Made by a program: the position numbers and the translations under genes | The notes under the pieces: model-generated | What the model was told of the DNA's origin: nothing | The model's input: the letters and a program-made list of their open reading frames with translations, nothing else | Databases searched by the model: none | Source: a virus | DNA length: 20,182 nt | Reading direction: 5' to 3' (one strand) | Virus record (IMG/VR): IMGVR_UViG_3300025449_001003 | Location: 1 to 20,182 of that record | Shown here: one piece after another, positions 17,895-20,182 of the stretch | How the letters are laid out: every line of letters starts with the position of its first letter | How positions within the stretch are numbered: position 1 is the stretch's first letter

Positions 17895-20182
17895 GCTTCA
17901 CAGTCCTCATCATCTATTGCACCAGCTGCTAGAGGTGTCCCAACATCTAGCTCACCAGCACCATCGTTTGTATTAAAGTAGTATAGTTGCTTACCACCAT
18001 ACTTGTAGAACATCAACACGTCCTGCAACATAGTGCTCAATGGAATCTTTTCCTCTTCAAAGAATTTTGGATTATAAGATGTATTGACACTGATTCCTTG
18101 ATCGATAAACTTTTGTAAAACAGCACATATCTTGAGATAGCCTTGTGGGGATTTCTGATCCCACAATAGGTCATACTTGTTCTTAAGCCTCCTAACTTCC
18201 GGAACGACTTGTTTAAGAACGCCGTCTTTACTTTGTTTGACGGATACAAGGCTTCTAGGCGGTTCAATACCGTTGGTCGAATTGGATATTTGTGCAGACG
18301 TTTCAGCTGGCATAAGAGCCATGAGTGTCGAGTTGCGAATGCCGTGCAGCGCTGATTCCGCTCTAAGTGTTTCCCAGTCTTTCTTGTATTGTGGCGCGAC
18401 AAGTTCATCTAAATCTCTCTTATACGTATCAATTGGCATTATACCCATTGAGTACTTTGTCTCGTTTGTCTTAGGGCATGCACCCTTTTCTTTAGCAAGA
18501 TCAACTGATGCTTTAATTAGATAGTATGACCAAGCTTCTGCATATTCATGGAGCTTTTCTAAGCCATTATTATTATGTATATGCTGGTAACTAAGTTCAT
18601 TACGAGCCAGCCAATATGCAAGATTAATAATGCCAATTCCAAGCGGACGTCTTCCCATGGTTGAAGCTTTCGCCGCAACAACCGGATAATCCTGATAGTC
18701 CAATAGCTCGTCGAGAGCACGCACCACAAGAACGCAAGGCTTCTCAAAGTCGTTGGGGTCACGTATCTTGCCCCAGTTGATAGCTGCTAATGTACATAAT
18801 GATATTTCTCCATTTGGATCGTCAAAGCTGTTTAGTGGTTTGGTAGGAAGATCAATCTCGCAGCAAAGGTTCGATTGTTTTATCGGTGCCAGTTCTTTAA
18901 TGAATGCACCATGGTCATTAGCGTGGTCGATATTCTGTAGATAAATTCTACCAGTATCCTTTCGCTCTTGTATAAAAGAGGAGAAGAGATCGATCGCTGC
19001 AACTGTCTTCTTGCGAAGTTTGCTGCTTCTCTCTGCTTTTTCATAGAGCTCTCTGAACTTGTCGCAATCTGTGAAAAACGCTTCGTACAGTTCAGGTACA
19101 TCATGCGGCGAGAAGAGAGTAATGTTTCCGCCAGTAAGCAGTCGCTCATACATAACCTTATTGAATTGGACTCCATAATCTAAATGCCTTATTCTGTTAT
19201 CTTCTGTTCCCTTGTTATTCTTTAGTACTAAAAGGTCTTCAATTTCTAGGTGCCAAATAGGATAGTATAGAGTAGCAGCGCCTCCGCGCACACCTCCTTG
19301 GCTGCAAGACTTAACTGCACTAGAAAATAATTTATAGAACGGTATAACGCCAGTATGACTTGCATCACCGCTACGAATAGGAGAATTGATAGCGCGAATG
19401 GAGCCAGCACCAATCCCGATGCCAGCTTTTTGGCTAACGTACTTAACGATGGCAGATGTTGTTGCATTGATTGAATCAAGCGAGTCTGCAGTCTCAATAA
19501 GAACACAAGAGCTAAACTGCTTTTGTGGTGTACGTAATCCTGCCATGATCGGCGTAGGGAGAGAAATTGTGAAAGTAGAAACTGCATCATATAGATCCTT
19601 TACCCATTGTAGTCTTGTATCTTTAGGATAATTCCTAAACAATACCATTGCTATGAGCATAAACGCGTATTGAGGGGTTTCGTAATATTTTCCTGAAACT
19701 CGATTCTTAACCAAGTACTTGCCACGAAACTGTTCCATCCCAGCATATGTGATATCAAAATCACGAGTATGATTAACATAGTTGTTGAGGATGCGTAGCT
19801 CGTCGGCACTGTACCACTCGAGAATATCCTTATCGTAATAGCCAGCACGAACCACATTAGCAATATGCTGATCAAAAGGAACTGGATCATATCCGCCATA
19901 GACTTCTTTCCTCAAGTTGTAATTAATAAGATTACCCGCAACATACTGATAGTTTGGTGTTTCTTCTGAGATAAGATCAGCAGCAGCTTTGATAAGTGTT
20001 TCTTGAATTTCTGTTGACTTCATTCCGTTAAAGAACTGAATATGAGACTTAATCTCGACCTGTGACTCTGATACACCAGAAAGACCCTCACAAGCCCAAG
20101 CTACTACTTTATGAAATTTATTCAAGTCCAAAGGTTCTTTACTACCGTCTCTCTTCACAACCATAATTGGACTTGCTATCAT
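17882..20182 (-). CDS. nrdA: Ribonucleotide reductase class Ia large subunit NrdA (766 aa)
   Basis: Catalytic subunit reducing NDPs to dNDPs. Residues about 5-95 form the ATP-cone allosteric domain (VVKRDGSKEPLDLNKFHKVV...). Catalytic Cys226 is in QFSSCVLIE, thiyl-radical Cys440 and Glu442 in SNLCCEIDLP, Cys463 in SLCTLAA; Tyr-Tyr in LYYFNTNDGAGE relays the radical; the last residues DCEACKI hold the C761/C764 shuttle pair as CxxC, where E. coli has CxxxxC. Collinear with E. coli NrdA (761 aa), so the ATG at the window edge (20182) is probably the true start, but its ribosome binding site is outside. Glutaredoxin at 9871-10134 is the likely electron donor. Confidence 0.96.
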   Translation of the reverse strand: MIASPIMVVKRDGSKEPLDLNKFHKVVAWACEGLSGVSESQVEIKSHIQFFNGMKSTEIQETLIKAAADLISEETPNYQYVAGNLINYNLRKEVYGGYDPVPFDQHIANVVRAGYYDKDILEWYSADELRILNNYVNHTRDFDITYAGMEQFRGKYLVKNRVSGKYYETPQYAFMLIAMVLFRNYPKDTRLQWVKDLYDAVSTFTISLPTPIMAGLRTPQKQFSSCVLIETADSLDSINATTSAIVKYVSQKAGIGIGAGSIRAINSPIRSGDASHTGVIPFYKLFSSAVKSCSQGGVRGGAATLYYPIWHLEIEDLLVLKNNKGTEDNRIRHLDYGVQFNKVMYERLLTGGNITLFSPHDVPELYEAFFTDCDKFRELYEKAERSSKLRKKTVAAIDLFSSFIQERKDTGRIYLQNIDHANDHGAFIKELAPIKQSNLCCEIDLPTKPLNSFDDPNGEISLCTLAAINWGKIRDPNDFEKPCVLVVRALDELLDYQDYPVVAAKASTMGRRPLGIGIINLAYWLARNELSYQHIHNNNGLEKLHEYAEAWSYYLIKASVDLAKEKGACPKTNETKYSMGIMPIDTYKRDLDELVAPQYKKDWETLRAESALHGIRNSTLMALMPAETSAQISNSTNGIEPPRSLVSVKQSKDGVLKQVVPEVRRLKNKYDLLWDQKSPQGYLKICAVLQKFIDQGISVNTSYNPKFFEEEKIPLSTMLQDVLMFYKYGGKQLYYFNTNDGAGELDVGTPLAAGAIDDEDCEACKI

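Noticed and set aside
1-20182. CRISPR arrays, insertion sequences, integrase/att sites
   Set aside because: No direct-repeat array with spacers, transposase or integrase was seen; the only dispersed repeats are the short promoter and hairpin units.

Overview
The window is a compact, AT-rich, gene-dense stretch in which every gene I can support lies on the minus strand, mostly with overlapping or touching stop and start codons. Gene content points to a lytic T4-superfamily myovirus: a class Ia ribonucleotide reductase pair (nrdA, nrdB) almost collinear with the E. coli enzymes, a T4 RNase H-type 5' nuclease, a PhoH-like ATPase, glutaredoxin, a SpeD-like decarboxylase, a GIY-YIG protein, a WYL_2 protein, a phage-encoded tRNA and one perfect T4-type late promoter core (TATAAATA). 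Many conserved hypotheticals recall marine T4-like phages, but nothing here fixes the host beyond a bacterium with sigma70-like promoters. No structural gene is certain.

Reading in the direction of transcription (high to low coordinate): 20182-13350 is one packed block, nrdA, a 50-aa gene, nrdB, a secreted DNA/RNA non-specific nuclease, an acidic-tailed small protein, a GIY-YIG protein, a protein of unknown function and an asparagine-synthetase-like PP-loop enzyme. A consensus promoter then starts a second block at a tRNA (anticodon UAA, unusually without the long variable arm of leucine tRNAs), followed by a YkuK-like RNase H-fold protein, an RlpA-like secreted protein, a small hypothetical, an arginyltransferase-like protein, an HExxE/nucleotidyltransferase fusion, a 32-aa gene, glutaredoxin, a WYL_2 protein, a conserved hypothetical, the SpeD-like protein, a sugar-nucleotide epimerase and a glycosyltransferase (to 6955). 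A late promoter core overlaps the glycosyltransferase stop codon and leads into 6927-3954: a conserved hypothetical, RNase H, a DUF6433-like protein, two small proteins and PhoH. A YdcH/DUF465-like gene (3936-3754) follows.

The last 3.7 kb (3745-1) is a different landscape: short accessory genes, several with their own near-identical sigma70-like promoter (TTGACC, 17 bp, TATACT type), and separated by near-identical hairpins with the core ATGGGCCTAATGGCCCAT. This looks like a modular early region where small host-interaction genes are expressed one or two at a time. Five genes missed by a 60-aa cut-off (2711-2833, 2488-2589, 2309-2488, 10131-10229, 17742-17894) are supported by Shine-Dalgarno sites and/or stop-start overlaps.

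Functionally, nrdA/nrdB plus glutaredoxin supply deoxynucleotides, RNase H removes primers, the SpeD-like protein points to polyamine or amino-acid decarboxylation, the epimerase/glycosyltransferase pair to glycosylation, and two signal-peptide proteins (nuclease and RlpA-like) to activity in the host envelope. The most worthwhile leads are the short-arm tRNA, the altered SpeD processing site, the exported nuclease inside the nrd block, the ATE-like protein and the promoter-hairpin modules.
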